Below, piece by piece: positions 4,918 through 5,037 of a stretch of 5,037 nt of DNA (positions are counted from its first letter, which is position 1; each line of letters starts with the position of its first letter). Source of the stretch: Enterovirga sp. (lineage in GTDB: Bacteria > Pseudomonadota > Alphaproteobacteria > Rhizobiales > Beijerinckiaceae); the NCBI GenBank assembly GCA_028290385.1, contig JAQGJZ010000292.1, forward strand, positions 1-5,037, read 5' to 3'. Below the pieces are notes generated by a model. The model ran no database searches and was not told where the DNA came from. It saw only the letters and a list, made by a program, of their open reading frames with translations. Position numbers and translations under genes: made by a program.

Positions 4918-5037
4918 CTAGGCCTCGCTGCACCACGTCCGAGCTTTCGCCCGGCACGAGCGGCGATTTTGCACCGGACCTGCCGCTCGTCAGTCCTCCC
5001 GCCCTCGCGGACGAAAAGACCTAAGCCATGCTGCACT
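4916..5037. repeat. Imperfect direct repeat, second copy truncated by window end
   Basis: ACCTAGGCCTCGCTGCAC (from 4916) recurs as ACCTAAGCCATGCTGCAC near 5019-5036, with 15 of 18 bases identical. The first copy directly follows the palindromic repeat; the second is at the window edge, so its continuation is not visible. This may be two partial copies of one intergenic repeat family. Confidence 0.4.
4956..4990. repeat. 9-bp inverted repeat
   Basis: ACGAGCGGC (4956-4964) pairs perfectly with GCCGCTCGT (4982-4990), with a 17-base loop that includes the only T4 run nearby. No T tract follows on either strand. It lies 39 bp after the palindromic repeat, so it may belong to a larger repeat unit. 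Confidence 0.5.

Larger units (their letters stand above)
4724..5037. other. Non-coding region after lipB with several repeats
   Basis: No reading frame here looks like a protein: the open frames are short, Arg/Pro-rich and interrupted by palindromes. It contains a short GC-rich hairpin (4771-4783), an AT-rich patch (4841-4855), an alphaproteobacterial palindromic repeat (4892-4917), a 9-bp inverted repeat (4956-4990) and an imperfect direct repeat (4916-4934 and 5020-5037). An ATG at 5026-5034 could open a gene that continues past the window, but too little is visible to judge. Confidence 0.6.

Noticed and set aside
3998..4957. Open frame of 319 codons on the minus strand opposite lipB
   Set aside because: It has Arg/Asp/Ala-rich composition without any domain and is fully antisense to lipB, which has its signature and catalytic residues.
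4701..5024. Open frames on the + strand after lipB
   Set aside because: They run through palindromes and intergenic repeat sequence, with Arg/Pro-rich composition and no ribosome binding sites.
1..5037. CRISPR array, insertion sequence, toxin-antitoxin or phage-defence system
   Set aside because: No regularly spaced repeats, transposase motifs, paired small toxin/antitoxin genes or defence domains were seen on either strand.

Overview
The window reads as an ordinary stretch of chromosome from a GC-rich alphaproteobacterium, most likely of the order Hyphomicrobiales (Rhizobiales). This rests on the high G+C with G/C-rich third codon positions, the Tgt, LipB and histidine-phosphatase sequence types, an alphaproteobacterial-style sigma70 promoter, and a palindromic repeat of a kind common in these genomes. 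The genus cannot be fixed from the sequence alone.

Left part (1-1255, + strand): the C-terminal 156 residues of queuine tRNA-ribosyltransferase (tgt, cut by the window edge), then tRNA-Lys(TTT) with its own strong promoter whose -35 overlaps the tgt stop codon, then an exported protein of unknown function with a clear Shine-Dalgarno and signal peptide. That gene converges on, and overlaps by 10 bp, a minus-strand histidine phosphatase (1246-1959).

Middle part (1960-3375): a divergent spacer of about 160 bp, a small + strand conserved-looking hypothetical gene (2124-2387), and a 37-residue single-span membrane protein gene (2467-2580) not covered by any long reading frame. The small gene is bracketed by two convergent sequences resembling EcfG-type general-stress promoters (GGAAC...CGTT); the outer one matches the consensus fully but points antisense to the small gene. 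A minus-strand crotonase-family gene (2611-3375) follows. Its residues resemble delta3,delta2-enoyl-CoA isomerases (ECI2/Eci1 type) rather than hydratases.

Right part (3430-5037): on the minus strand, tRNA-Leu(GAG) with a hairpin starting in its CCA end, preceded by a stand-alone FliN-like SpoA-domain protein with no other flagellar gene beside it. Divergently, lipB (octanoyltransferase for lipoate synthesis) occupies 3995-4723. The last 314 bp hold no convincing gene but contain the alphaproteobacterial palindromic repeat, a second 9-bp inverted repeat, an AT-rich patch and an imperfect direct repeat running to the window end.

The genes do not form one pathway: two concern tRNA (tgt, tRNA-Lys), one lipoylation (lipB), one acyl-CoA metabolism. 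I see no mobile element, CRISPR array, toxin-antitoxin pair or defence system. The best leads are the small membrane-protein locus with its putative stress promoters, the Tgt lacking most zinc ligands, and the orphan FliN-like protein.
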